Below are positions 1-7,401 of a stretch of DNA of 18,169 nt, in pieces. The notes beneath the pieces were generated by a model. The model was not told where the DNA came from. It worked only from the letters and a program-made list of their open reading frames with translations, and did no database searches. Within the stretch, counting starts at the first letter, position 1; each line of letters starts with the position of its first letter. The DNA is from Dehalococcoidia bacterium CG2_30_46_19. Its GTDB lineage: Bacteria; Chloroflexota; Dehalococcoidia; GIF9; AB-539-J10. The position numbers were made by a program, and so were the translations under genes. Location of the stretch: positions 1-18,169 of the forward strand of contig MNYD01000114.1 of assembly GCA_001872925.1 (NCBI GenBank), written 5' to 3'.

Positions 1-169
1 CTACTTCGATAATCATACCACGAATGGCTTCACTGCAGGCTGTAATACCAAGATTAAGATGTTGAAACGAATTTCCTATGGTCTGAAAAACGTGGAGGTC
101 TATTGGAGGAAGATGCTACTGGGGTTTGCACCATCTCGAAGCTGTTCCTACACAACTTGACAAAGAGCC
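1..169 (+). mobile_element. Right end of an ISL3-family insertion sequence (truncated by window edge)
   Basis: The first 169 bases hold the 3' end of a transposase reading frame followed directly by a probable terminal inverted repeat. Read on the minus strand, the outer end is GGCTCTTTGTCAAG, which fits the GGCTCTTT-type ends of ISL3-family elements. The boundary is placed at about base 169, because an unrelated minus-strand reading frame is open up to that point. The matching left end lies outside the window, so the target duplication (usually 8 bp in this family; candidate TCCGCAAG just outside) cannot be checked. Family assignment rests on the transposase C-terminus and the end sequence. 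Confidence 0.7.
2..160 (+). CDS. ISL3-family transposase, C-terminal fragment
   Basis: Reading from base 2 gives 52 residues that end in TGA at 158-160; the frame is open to the window edge, so the gene continues to the left. The fragment begins YFDNHTTNGFTAGCNTKIK and continues with MLKRISYGLKN. This is the conserved C-terminal block of the DDE transposases of the ISL3 family: TTNG, then a basic NTKIK stretch, then a YG(L/F) motif. The protein would catalyse cut-and-paste movement of its element. It is the only convincing plus-strand gene in the window. Whether the full transposase is intact cannot be seen. Confidence 0.75.
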   Translation, partial: YFDNHTTNGFTAGCNTKIKMLKRISYGLKNVEVYWRKMLLGFAPSRSCSYTT

Positions 170-450
170 TCCGCAAGGAATATGACCATCCAGAATTTCG
201 TCTTTTGCCCCGGGAGGGAGTATTTGCTCAAGTAGTTCATGGCGGCATGGTGAAACCTGGCGATAATCTGAGGGTTGAGTGAACCAGGGGAATGGGAAGA
301 AGCTATCCAGAGATCTGCAAAGGTAGTGGCCTTTAGCCTCACCCCTTCTTCGAATAGTTTGAGGGCATTGGAATATTTCCACAAGCCCTCTTTTGCCGCT
401 TTCCCTTGCCCAAAGCTTTGCTAATATCGTTGTCTATGCTTAGTTTCTAT
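170..450 (-). other. Gene-poor stretch with a short reading frame cut by the IS end
   Basis: Between metV3 and the IS there is no recognisable gene. One minus-strand frame is open from about 420 to 170 and runs into the IS, where it meets a stop at 148-150. Its start would have to be a TTG near 384 (LWKYSNALKLFEEG). I recognise no family in it; the KLFEEG stretch is vaguely like a tetratricopeptide helix, but nothing supports that further. It may be the remnant of a gene broken by the insertion, or chance. A second overlapping frame at 116-382 looks like a shadow. A 10-bp palindrome CAAAGCTTTG lies at 411-420. I see no clear terminator after metV3. Confidence 0.3.
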
Positions 451-1098
451 CTATCGTGTAATGCTGCGGGGATGACCCATTTTAGAATAATCTTTCAAGG
501 GCTGTGAGGTATGGAGCATATCCAACCGCCCCATTTTCTTTAATCTCTCATAAATCAGAACCCAGGCACAATCCCTTGTGGGGTCAACCTCGCATTTGCC
601 ATCACGATAGCCACCACAGGGGCCGTTAATCAATCCTTTAGGGCATCTTGCGATAGGACAGATTCCGCCAGTTTGATTGAGGATGCAATTCCCACAGCCA
701 ACGCACCGTTCAACCCAGACGCCCTCTTCCACAGGCATCCCCATAAACAGGGTATCGAGCCCCGGGAGAACAGGGATTTCAGGGAATCGCTCAGCAATAG
801 CCTGGACTCCAACACCACAACCTAACGAAAGAACCGCATCCGCCTGTTTCACCTTCTCTTCGATCTCATCCAGGAATTCCCATTCGCACTGTCTTTTCAC
901 TGTGTGCTTGGTTGTTACCCTTTCCTTCCCCTCTAATTTGGCTGCTATACCAAGAGATGAGGCTAAGATATCTACCTCTCTCTCCCCACCAGCAAAGCAG
1001 ACAGTAGCACAGGTGCCACAGCCCAAGATCAAAATATTCCCATAGTCAGCGATCATCTCTCTTATTTCTGGAAGGGGCTTTTGTTTTCCTACAATCAT
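451..1098 (-). CDS. metV: MetV-type methylene-THF reductase partner subunit (copy 3)
   Basis: This 215-residue protein is a MetV, the cysteine-rich small subunit that partners MetF in acetogen-type methylene-THF reductases and links it to an electron donor. Cysteines fall in an N-terminal group (C27, C30, C34), a middle pair (C71, C94 in SLGCGVGVQ) and a dense C-terminal set (C132, C135, C138, C147, C152, C161, C169, C177). The C-terminal set includes the family hallmarks CPIARCPKGLINGPCGG and GKCEVDPTRDCAW. The ATG is preceded by AGGAG at a normal distance. It starts 11 bases after the GltD-MvhD fusion gene, so the two are probably co-transcribed and their products probably interact. Its closest MetF in the same operon is copy 3 (4375-5298). 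Compared with metV2, its N-terminal half is closer to metV1. Confidence 0.9.
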   Translation of the reverse strand: MIVGKQKPLPEIREMIADYGNILILGCGTCATVCFAGGEREVDILASSLGIAAKLEGKERVTTKHTVKRQCEWEFLDEIEEKVKQADAVLSLGCGVGVQAIAERFPEIPVLPGLDTLFMGMPVEEGVWVERCVGCGNCILNQTGGICPIARCPKGLINGPCGGYRDGKCEVDPTRDCAWVLIYERLKKMGRLDMLHTSQPLKDYSKMGHPRSITR

Positions 1099-1109
1099 TG
1101 TTCTCGCTC

Positions 1110-3233
1110 CTATCCGTTCAAGGGATCTGGCTGCGTTTGCTTCGCTGGCTGGGTTATCTTAAACAGAACTTCCTCCTGTTCAATATCAACATTTGGTAGG
1201 TTAAACATCTCTAGCCGTTCCGCCCCCAACCCAACATCATCAAGGATTTTCTTAGCCCTATCGACCTTCCGCCTTGCCCAAGAGGTGCTTTCTTTGTAAG
1301 GGCAGTACTCCTCGGGACAGCCAACAACAAAAACCTTATCGGCGCCGAGTTCAAATGCCTTTAATAAGTGTATGATACCTATCTTTGTGACACAAGGTAT
1401 CGTCAAAATTCCTATATTAGATGGGCACTTTGTCCTCACAAATTCGGCAAAATCCCCTGTGGCGTAAGCAGAAAAGCTACACCAAAACACTACCGTTAAA
1501 GGCCTGACTCCGCTACGGGATGCATTTGCTATTGCTGTCGTTATTCTTTCTATAACTTCTTCATCTTGATACTGTTTGAGTATTACTGCCTTTGCTGGGC
1601 ATTCATTAACACAGATTCCGCAAGCCTGGCATTGGTCAACTCTAATGTCAACGCTTCCGCTAGCGGTTATGATAGGCACCCCATAGGGACAGATACGTAC
1701 GCAAGTCAGGCAGGTTGAGCACTCCTCCTCAATGTATTCGGTTCCCAAGCCACAACTGAGGCATCTCCGAGCTTCCCTTACTGCTGATGCCCGGTCATAG
1801 CCCAATTCAACCTGAACGAAATTTTGTACCCTTTCCGGCACCGCTAAAGCAGGCATCTGCTGCTTGGGCAACCTCTTTATTTTATCGATGATTTGCGGCG
1901 AAAGCTCTCCAAGCTCTATTTCCGCGGGCGGCGCTACAGCCAGAGGTCTGCCCGTAAGATACCTAGCGATAGACAGGGCCGCTTTGCGACCGTTCGCCAT
2001 TGCCTCAACCGCACTGCCAGGTCCAGTGGCAACCTCACCACTGGCGAAGATGCCTTCCTCGCTGGTGGCCAGGGTATCAGCGTCAAGGAGCAACTGCCCT
2101 CCTTCGTTAAGCTTTATTGCACTATCTTTTAGGAAGGAGAGGTCAGATGCCTGGCCAATGGCAATAATTACCATATCCCCATCAATCACCGAGACCTCAC
2201 CTTTGTCAAAACTGGGGTTAAATCTGCCTTCAGCATCAAAGACAGCAGTGCACCTCATGCACTCCAGACCAGTCACCTGGCCATCCTTGCCCAGGATGCT
2301 CTTTGGACCTTTGGAGCAATAGATTTGAACCCCTTCCTCCAAAGCTGCCTCGATCTCCCAGGGAAAACTTGGCATCTCTTCCCTGGCTTCAAGGCACACC
2401 ATGTGCACTCTCCCAGCACCCAGGCGGAGGGCAGACCTGGCTACATCGATGGCTACATTGCCGCCGCCGATAACAATTACCCTTTTACCCACCTGAATTT
2501 TCTGCCTATCGAGGTTGACCTCCCGCAAAAAGGGAAGGGCTAGCAAGACGCCATCCAGCTCTATCCCGGGGACTCGCAACCCTCGACTTAGAGGAAGGCC
2601 GGTGCTGATCAGTATTGCCCGGTAACCTTGATTCTTGAGACCACCAATGGTGAGGTCCTTACCAAGCTCGGTGTTGGTCTTTATCTCGACACCGAGAGCG
2701 ATGATTGCCTCGAGGTCCCTCTGGAGCACCTCTCGGGGCAGGCGATATTTGGGGATACCACTTCTCAGGGCGCCGCCAGGAGCATTCTCATGCTCGAAGA
2801 CGGTTACCTTATGCCCCATTTTTGCCAGGTCATGGGCCGCGGTCAGTCCACTAGGTCCAGAACCGATTATGGCAACCTTTTGGCCTTGCTCGGACTCACC
2901 CTGGAGTTTGGGGCTGCCGTGGTCGGCATGCTCCACGACAAATCTCTTCAGCGCCATAATCGACAGCGGTTCATCAACCTGCCCCCGCCTGCATTTGGTT
3001 TCGCAAGGGTGAGCACAAATCATTCCGCAGACGGAGGGAAGAGGGTTGGTCTCCATTATCAGTTTTGAAGCTTCGCTGAACTCGCCCCGGGCAACAGCAA
3101 CTATGTATCCACGAACATCTTGGTGAATAGGGCAGGTAACCTGGCACGGAGGTTGAGCTTCTCCCTGCATTGTCGAGACAGAGGGCATCATTCGGGGATA
3201 GCTTTTAGAGGATTTCTCATGGTTTCGATTCAT
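1110..3233 (-). CDS. GltD/NfnB-like FAD-NAD(P)H oxidoreductase fused to 2[4Fe-4S] ferredoxin and MvhD domains
   Basis: This 707-residue protein has three parts. (1) Residues 25-430 resemble the glutamate synthase small subunit / NfnB fold: an Fe-S-binding N-terminus (C30, C34, C69, C73, C77, C81), an FAD site GSGPSG at 124-129, an NAD(P)H site GGGNVAID at 257-264, and a closing FAD motif near 398. (2) A double [4Fe-4S] ferredoxin at about 505-545 (C505/C508/C511/C515 and C535/C538/C541/C545), preceded by a CLSCG pair at 491-494. (3) An MvhD (FlpD) domain at about 578-680, with C585, C614, C639 and C644 as likely [2Fe-2S] ligands. MvhD normally passes electrons into heterodisulfide-reductase-like HdrA. 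Here the HdrA role may be taken by the NfnB-like part. With metV3 directly downstream, I infer an NAD(P)H-linked electron input to methylene-THF reductase, possibly flavin-bifurcating. The ATG start lacks a strong ribosome site, so the first 20 or so residues are uncertain. Confidence 0.88.
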   Translation of the reverse strand: MNRNHEKSSKSYPRMMPSVSTMQGEAQPPCQVTCPIHQDVRGYIVAVARGEFSEASKLIMETNPLPSVCGMICAHPCETKCRRGQVDEPLSIMALKRFVVEHADHGSPKLQGESEQGQKVAIIGSGPSGLTAAHDLAKMGHKVTVFEHENAPGGALRSGIPKYRLPREVLQRDLEAIIALGVEIKTNTELGKDLTIGGLKNQGYRAILISTGLPLSRGLRVPGIELDGVLLALPFLREVNLDRQKIQVGKRVIVIGGGNVAIDVARSALRLGAGRVHMVCLEAREEMPSFPWEIEAALEEGVQIYCSKGPKSILGKDGQVTGLECMRCTAVFDAEGRFNPSFDKGEVSVIDGDMVIIAIGQASDLSFLKDSAIKLNEGGQLLLDADTLATSEEGIFASGEVATGPGSAVEAMANGRKAALSIARYLTGRPLAVAPPAEIELGELSPQIIDKIKRLPKQQMPALAVPERVQNFVQVELGYDRASAVREARRCLSCGLGTEYIEEECSTCLTCVRICPYGVPIITASGSVDIRVDQCQACGICVNECPAKAVILKQYQDEEVIERITTAIANASRSGVRPLTVVFWCSFSAYATGDFAEFVRTKCPSNIGILTIPCVTKIGIIHLLKAFELGADKVFVVGCPEEYCPYKESTSWARRKVDRAKKILDDVGLGAERLEMFNLPNVDIEQEEVLFKITQPAKQTQPDPLNG

Positions 3234-3472
3234 ACTCTACACAACCGCTGGACATCAATAGCAACATATGTGGTGTCTGAATGCTACAAGAAGCCAGCAT
3301 CAGGCGAACAGGATTGTACTGTTCCTTTTCTCTCTCATCATTTACCGAGTATCGCTTTATCTCCATTGTTCGAAAAGATCAAACTTGATAGGAACAATAT
3401 TTTGCGAGCCTAAGCCCCGAAATGCATGGAAATCACTCATTGTTCTTACATTTTGCCTTCGGCAGAGCATGG
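3234..3472 (-). promoter_or_regulatory. Spacer with an inverted repeat upstream of the GltD-MvhD fusion gene
   Basis: This 239-base stretch without a gene is one of the largest breaks inside operon B, so it may carry a separate promoter for the fusion gene and metV3. The clearest structure is a perfect dyad at 3306-3324: GAACAG, seven bases, CTGTTC. It could be an operator or an RNA hairpin. It is not the N4 Gram-positive LexA box, and no run of T follows it in the direction of transcription. A weak promoter-like pair on the minus strand (TTGATC, 17 bases, TAAAGC) lies upstream of the dyad. Short plus-strand reading frames here look like chance. Confidence 0.35.
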
Positions 3473-3862
3473 TTACTTCCTTAGCCACTTGTCAACTCGA
3501 ATGAGAAGCTCAGTGGGGGCTACTGGCTTGTCAATAAAGTCTTCGGCTTCCAGACTGAGTCCCTGACTTACTGCCAATGAGGTCTCCATATACCTCTCTG
3601 AGAATGAAGTAATCATAATTACGGGAATTTTGGCTAGTTGAGGGTCTTTTTTCAATTGCTGACAAACTTGAAAACCGTCTACCCCGGGCATAATGATATC
3701 CAGAAGAACCAGGTCAGGCTTTTCCGCACGGGCTTTTTGCAAGCCCTCTTCGCCACTGAGGGCAGTGATTATCTCGTAAGGTCGGCTCTCCAACACAGCT
3801 TTGGTTGCTTCAACAAAATCGGGGTCATCATCAACTAAAAGAATCTTAGCTCGCTTTCCCAT
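3473..3862 (-). CDS. Single-domain response regulator (receiver only, second of pair)
   Basis: This 129-residue protein is a CheY-like receiver domain with no output domain. The acidic pocket is DDD at 11-13, the phosphoacceptor is D55 (LVLLDIIMP), the conserved Thr is in MITS, and the conserved Lys is in DKPVAP near the C-terminus. The ATG has a GAGGTG ribosome site. It lies 80 bases after the first receiver gene; that spacer contains a short dyad, CAAGGC-TAA-GCCTTG, at 3925-3939. Both receivers share a loop of the type GLSL..(E/D)D(F/Y)..KP before the last helix, so they are paralogues. With no DNA-binding domain, output must go through protein contact. The histidine kinase at 5313-6518 is the obvious phosphodonor (inference from context). 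Confidence 0.93.
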   Translation of the reverse strand: MGKRAKILLVDDDPDFVEATKAVLESRPYEIITALSGEEGLQKARAEKPDLVLLDIIMPGVDGFQVCQQLKKDPQLAKIPVIMITSFSERYMETSLAVSQGLSLEAEDFIDKPVAPTELLIRVDKWLRK

Positions 3863-3942
3863 TTTTCACCTCAGCTACTCAAGCCTCACCCATAGCCCCA
3901 GACTTGGCATCCTGTGTGTCTCTGCAAGGCTAAGCCTTGGCA

Positions 3943-4350
3943 TTATGATTTTCCCTTTTTTAAAAGATTTTCTACTCGCTTAACGAGCAGAAAAGGGTCA
4001 ATAGGCTTTTCTACATAGTCGTCAACATCGAGGCTCAAGCCAGTTTCCAGTTCATAGCGCCTTCGGCTGACTTCTTCTCTTACTGAAGTAAGCATCAGGA
4101 TGGGCATGTCACTATACTTCGACCATCGAGGGTCTTTCAATTCCTTGCACACAGCAAAGCCATCCTTCCGAGGCATTAAAAGGTCTAAAATCATTAAATC
4201 AGGCTTTTCCTTCTTGAGTTCAGCCAAACCTTCCTCCCCATCCTGAGCGGTAACAATTTCATAGTTTCGTGCCTCGAGAACAGCTCCGATGGCGACTAAA
4301 ATGTCGGGGTCATCATCGACAATCAAGATTTTTGCCTTCTTTTCTGCCAT
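3943..4350 (-). CDS. Single-domain response regulator (receiver only, first of pair)
   Basis: This 135-residue CheY-like receiver has the acidic residues DDD at 12-14, the phosphoacceptor D56 (LMILDLLMP), the switch Thr in MLTS and the conserved Lys in EKPIDP. The protein ends soon after the fifth helix, so no effector domain is present. The ATG has a very good ribosome site (AAGGAGG, seven bases upstream) and lies 24 bases after the stop of metF3. Its closeness to metF3 and to the histidine kinase gene argues that it is co-expressed with C1-pathway enzymes rather than being a stray regulator. It is related to the next gene, probably by duplication and divergence. Confidence 0.93.
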   Translation of the reverse strand: MAEKKAKILIVDDDPDILVAIGAVLEARNYEIVTAQDGEEGLAELKKEKPDLMILDLLMPRKDGFAVCKELKDPRWSKYSDMPILMLTSVREEVSRRRYELETGLSLDVDDYVEKPIDPFLLVKRVENLLKKGKS

Positions 4351-4374
4351 TATTGCCTCCTTCTTACCTCGAAT

Positions 4375-5298
4375 TTATACCACAGGTCTGGGTAGGAGTT
4401 TAGCTTGTTCCACAATATGCGGCACCATTTCCTCCCAGGCAACAGCCATAATATGAATGCCATGAACTCCTTGAATCTCTTTCAGCTGCTCGATTGTCTC
4501 GAGACATATTTTGATTCCTTCTTCTTTGGCATTCTTGGCACCTTCAAGGCGGGTGACGACTTCGTCGGGAACATAAACTCCTGAAACATAATCCTTCATA
4601 TAACGGGCCATTCCCACTGACTTGATAGGAACAAGCCCAGCCAGAATATGAGTCTGCTTATCCAGGCCGCGATCTCTCACCATCTCCATCCATTTGGCAA
4701 ACTTAGCCACATCGAAAATGGCCTGAGTTTGAATAAAATCAGCCCCGGCCTTTACCTTTTTAGCCAATCGCAGGACTCGGTACTCAAACGGGGCAGCGAA
4801 AGGGTTAGCTGCAGCACCAATAAAGATAGGCACTTCCCCCGATATCTCCTCGCCACACTGAAATTTTTTTTCATCCCGCATGCCCTTTAACATTTGAATC
4901 AACTGGATGGAATCGATATCATAGACTCCCTTAGCATCGGGATGATTGCCAATGGCTTGATGGTCTCCTGACAAGCACAGAATGTTCTGAATTCCCATAG
5001 CTACAGCTCCTAAGACATCGCTCTGGATAGCTAGCCGATTCCTATCCCGAACAACAATCTGCATTACCGGGTCAAGCCCGAGTCGCTTTAAGAGAACACA
5101 GCTGCTCCAGCTCGACATCCTTACTACTGCCGATTGATTATCGGTGACATTCACAGCATCACAACAAGGCTTGAGCATCTCACCTTTCCTCTCAATAACG
5201 CTAGTCACCGCTCCTTTGGCTGGACCCGCCTCAGCGGTAACAGCAAAAGCACCACTTTCCAAGACTTTCTCCAGATTAGTCCCTGCTTTCATTGTCAT
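4375..5298 (-). CDS. metF: Methylene-tetrahydrofolate reductase, MetF (copy 3)
   Basis: This 307-residue TIM-barrel flavoprotein belongs to the MetF family, which reduces 5,10-methylene-THF to 5-methyl-THF. Visible family residues: E23 in TAEAGPAKG (position of the general acid Glu28 of E. coli MetF), the NVTDNQSAVVR strand, RDRNR, the Asp in CLSGDHQ (position of Asp120), and the Gln in FIQTQAIF (position of Gln183). It differs from copies 1 and 2 in having VVRDRNR where they have TCRDRNR, and GPAK where they have GPPK or GPPQ. The start is one of two close in-frame ATGs (5298 or 5292) after AAGGGG. It lies between the histidine kinase gene (14-base gap) and the receiver genes. No MetV is adjacent; metV3, further down the operon, is the likely partner. 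Confidence 0.93.
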   Translation of the reverse strand: MTMKAGTNLEKVLESGAFAVTAEAGPAKGAVTSVIERKGEMLKPCCDAVNVTDNQSAVVRMSSWSSCVLLKRLGLDPVMQIVVRDRNRLAIQSDVLGAVAMGIQNILCLSGDHQAIGNHPDAKGVYDIDSIQLIQMLKGMRDEKKFQCGEEISGEVPIFIGAAANPFAAPFEYRVLRLAKKVKAGADFIQTQAIFDVAKFAKWMEMVRDRGLDKQTHILAGLVPIKSVGMARYMKDYVSGVYVPDEVVTRLEGAKNAKEEGIKICLETIEQLKEIQGVHGIHIMAVAWEEMVPHIVEQAKLLPRPVV

Positions 5299-5312
5299 TC
5301 ATTTCCCCTTTT

Positions 5313-6518
5313 TTATTTCTTGTAGTCGCACTTTGGCACGGTGAAGCTAAATTTGCTTCCTTTCCCGGTTTCGGGGCAGGGGCTTTCTGCCCAGATTCTC
5401 CCACCATGAACTTCAATAATCTTCTTACTGATGGAAAGCCCCAGTCCAGCTCCTTTAGCGGCAGTATCCCCAGCCACCCCACGGTAGAAATCATCGAATA
5501 TCCTGGGCAAGTCCTCGTTAGAGATACCTATCCCAACATCAGCTACCTCTACCCTGACAAAGCCGTCATCTTCTTTCAGCTTGACAGAAATCTCACCCGA
5601 AGATGGAGTGAATTTAATGGCGTTTCCCACTAAATTAGTGATTACCTGTTTGAGGCGTGTCGTTGAACCTCTAACTTTTGGTACTTTCTGAGGTAAATCT
5701 AGAGTGACATTCAGTTTCTTTTGTTGGGCCAAAGGACGCAGCATCTCGACGCTGTCTTTAACCACATCAGGCAAGGATAATTCTTTCATCTCTATCTCAC
5801 CAACTTCAAAGCGGGAGATATCCAGAATATTATCGATCATCTCAATAAATTCAGCGATTCTGACACAACTTCGAGAAAGCATTTCCGTTTGCTTTTCATT
5901 TAGCTCACCAACAAAGCCGCCAAGAATGACCTGGAGGTAACTCTGCACAGCAGCTAAAGGTGTCTTCAGGTCGTGAGAGGCAACCGAGAGAAAGTGTGCC
6001 AGGGTAGTTCTGGTGTGAGCGAGTCGAGAGTAAACGATATTTATCACCCTCCTCATTACCACCGCGTAAGTCGTAGAGTCCTGAGCCAACAAAGTTTGCA
6101 ATGCTTCTGCATCAACGGCGATTGTCTTAGCTGTCGAGATAGCATGAGCACTCATAGTCAAGCGAGATCTGAGAATAGCCGACCAGGCAAATGCTTCTCC
6201 GGGAAGGATGACCTCAATGGTGCCCCGCTTCACCGAACCAGGACGAGCTGACAGGTTAGCATCAAGCGCTACCTCCCCCTCCTTGAGGATATAAAGTTTT
6301 TTGGCAATATCACCTTCAGTGAAGATGATTCCCCCTGGCTCGTAGGTTTCCTCATGGGAGAAAGTAGCTATCGTAGATAGTGCCTCCTCGCTTAGCCCTT
6401 CAAATATGCTGGAGGTCCTCAGAATTTGTACTGTTTTTTCTTTATTTAGCAAACCCGTGTCGTAATTTATCGCTCGTCCTCTTGCTTTGTTATTATAACA
6501 CCTATAGCCCAGCGGCAC
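5313..6518 (-). CDS. Sensor histidine kinase with N-terminal cyclic-nucleotide-binding-like domain
   Basis: About 401 residues with no predicted membrane segment, so it is cytoplasmic. Residues 32-150 form a cNMP-binding (Crp-type) beta-barrel: FEGLSEEAL, YEPGGIIFTEGD, LYILKEGEV and LPGEAFAWSAIL. The HisKA dimerisation helix follows, with H182 in SHDLKTPL. Then comes the HATPase_c domain: N box QVITNLVGNAIKFTP, G1 ADVGIGI, F box and G2 GAGLGLSI. The GTG at 6518 overlaps metF2 by 17 bases and has no good ribosome site. An internal TTG near the LLNKEK stretch is an alternative, so the first 25 residues are uncertain. It is followed by metF3 and two receiver genes, which are probably its phosphotransfer partners. 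The Crp-like domain may sense a small ligand; which one is unknown. Confidence 0.9.
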   Translation of the reverse strand: MPLGYRCYNNKARGRAINYDTGLLNKEKTVQILRTSSIFEGLSEEALSTIATFSHEETYEPGGIIFTEGDIAKKLYILKEGEVALDANLSARPGSVKRGTIEVILPGEAFAWSAILRSRLTMSAHAISTAKTIAVDAEALQTLLAQDSTTYAVVMRRVINIVYSRLAHTRTTLAHFLSVASHDLKTPLAAVQSYLQVILGGFVGELNEKQTEMLSRSCVRIAEFIEMIDNILDISRFEVGEIEMKELSLPDVVKDSVEMLRPLAQQKKLNVTLDLPQKVPKVRGSTTRLKQVITNLVGNAIKFTPSSGEISVKLKEDDGFVRVEVADVGIGISNEDLPRIFDDFYRGVAGDTAAKGAGLGLSISKKIIEVHGGRIWAESPCPETGKGSKFSFTVPKCDYKK

Positions 6519-7371
6519 CTAACACTGCTGGGACTCTTTTCTCCCACCCGATAGGCATAATGTGCACTCCCTGACAAAGCCCCTTAAGCTCGTTGATCAG
6601 TCGAGCAGCGATCTCAATACTCGTGTCCACCCTGTTTTCTGCCTTCTCCATTTCTTCAATGAGGCTATCAGGCACGTGCACCCCGGCAACATTCTTGTTC
6701 ATAAAGCGAGCCATACCAGCTGACTTCAGGAGAATGATTCCCGCCAGCACCGGCACATTGAGATGTTTTACCGTCTGCATGAATTCCTCAAATTTCCTGG
6801 GCTCGAAGACAGCCTGGGTCTGGAAGAACTGAGCGCCAGCCTTAACCTTTTTCTCCATCTTGATAATCTGTGGCTCTAAGGGATTAGCGCCTGGGGTAAC
6901 TGTAGCACCCAGGAAAAACTTAGGGATGCCATCGAGTTCCTTTCCAGCCAGGTCTTTACCTTGCTGCAACTGAACCGCGGCTTGGAGCAGAGAAACTGAA
7001 TCAAGGTCAAAGACTGGCTTGGCTTTGGGATGGTCGCCTAGAGTAACATAGTCACCGGTGAGACAAAGAACATTCTCTATTCCAAGGACATAGGCACTGA
7101 GCAAATCTGATTGTATGGCAATGCGATTGCGGTCACGGCAAGTGACCTGGAAAATAGGCTCGATTCCCATTTCTTTAAGAAGGTGGCAAACTGCTAACGA
7201 ACCTAGCCTCATTACAGCACTTTGCTGGTCAGTGACATTAACTGCTGCAACTCTCCCTTTGTATAGCTTAGCTGATTCCAGCATTTCTTGAACCGACACA
7301 CCTTTAGGTGGACCGACTTCGCCTGTAACCACAAACTTGCCTGATTGTAATGCTTCGCTAAGCTTACTCAT
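6502..7371 (-). CDS. metF: Methylene-tetrahydrofolate reductase, MetF (copy 2)
   Basis: This 289-residue MetF-family flavoprotein makes 5-methyl-THF for the methyl branch of the Wood-Ljungdahl pathway. It shows the expected Glu in TGEVGPPKG, the NVTDQQSAVMR strand, TCRDRNR, the flavin-contact Asp in CLTGDY and the Gln in FFQTQAVF. It is the most divergent of the three MetF copies. It has GDYVTLGDHPKAKPVFDLDS where the others have GDHQ..GNHPDAKG..DIDS, and it lacks the RDEKKFQCG stretch found in copies 1 and 3. It lies 30 bases after metV2, so here the order is metV-metF, the reverse of the other two sets. The ATG is preceded by GGAAACTGAGG, a close-set ribosome site. Its end overlaps the proposed start of the histidine kinase. 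Confidence 0.93.
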   Translation of the reverse strand: MSKLSEALQSGKFVVTGEVGPPKGVSVQEMLESAKLYKGRVAAVNVTDQQSAVMRLGSLAVCHLLKEMGIEPIFQVTCRDRNRIAIQSDLLSAYVLGIENVLCLTGDYVTLGDHPKAKPVFDLDSVSLLQAAVQLQQGKDLAGKELDGIPKFFLGATVTPGANPLEPQIIKMEKKVKAGAQFFQTQAVFEPRKFEEFMQTVKHLNVPVLAGIILLKSAGMARFMNKNVAGVHVPDSLIEEMEKAENRVDTSIEIAARLINELKGLCQGVHIMPIGWEKRVPAVLGAAGL

Positions 7372-7401
7372 CCTCAGTTTCCGTAATATTACTTTCCCAA
7401 A

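Noticed and set aside
2628..3068. Plus-strand 146-codon reading frame opposite the NfnB-MvhD gene
   Set aside because: It is antisense to a well-conserved FAD-binding gene, has no recognisable domain and fits a codon-bias shadow.
3925..3939. CAAGGC-TAA-GCCTTG dyad between the two receiver genes as a terminator
   Set aside because: No T run follows in the direction of transcription and the stem is only six pairs; at most a weak RNA hairpin.
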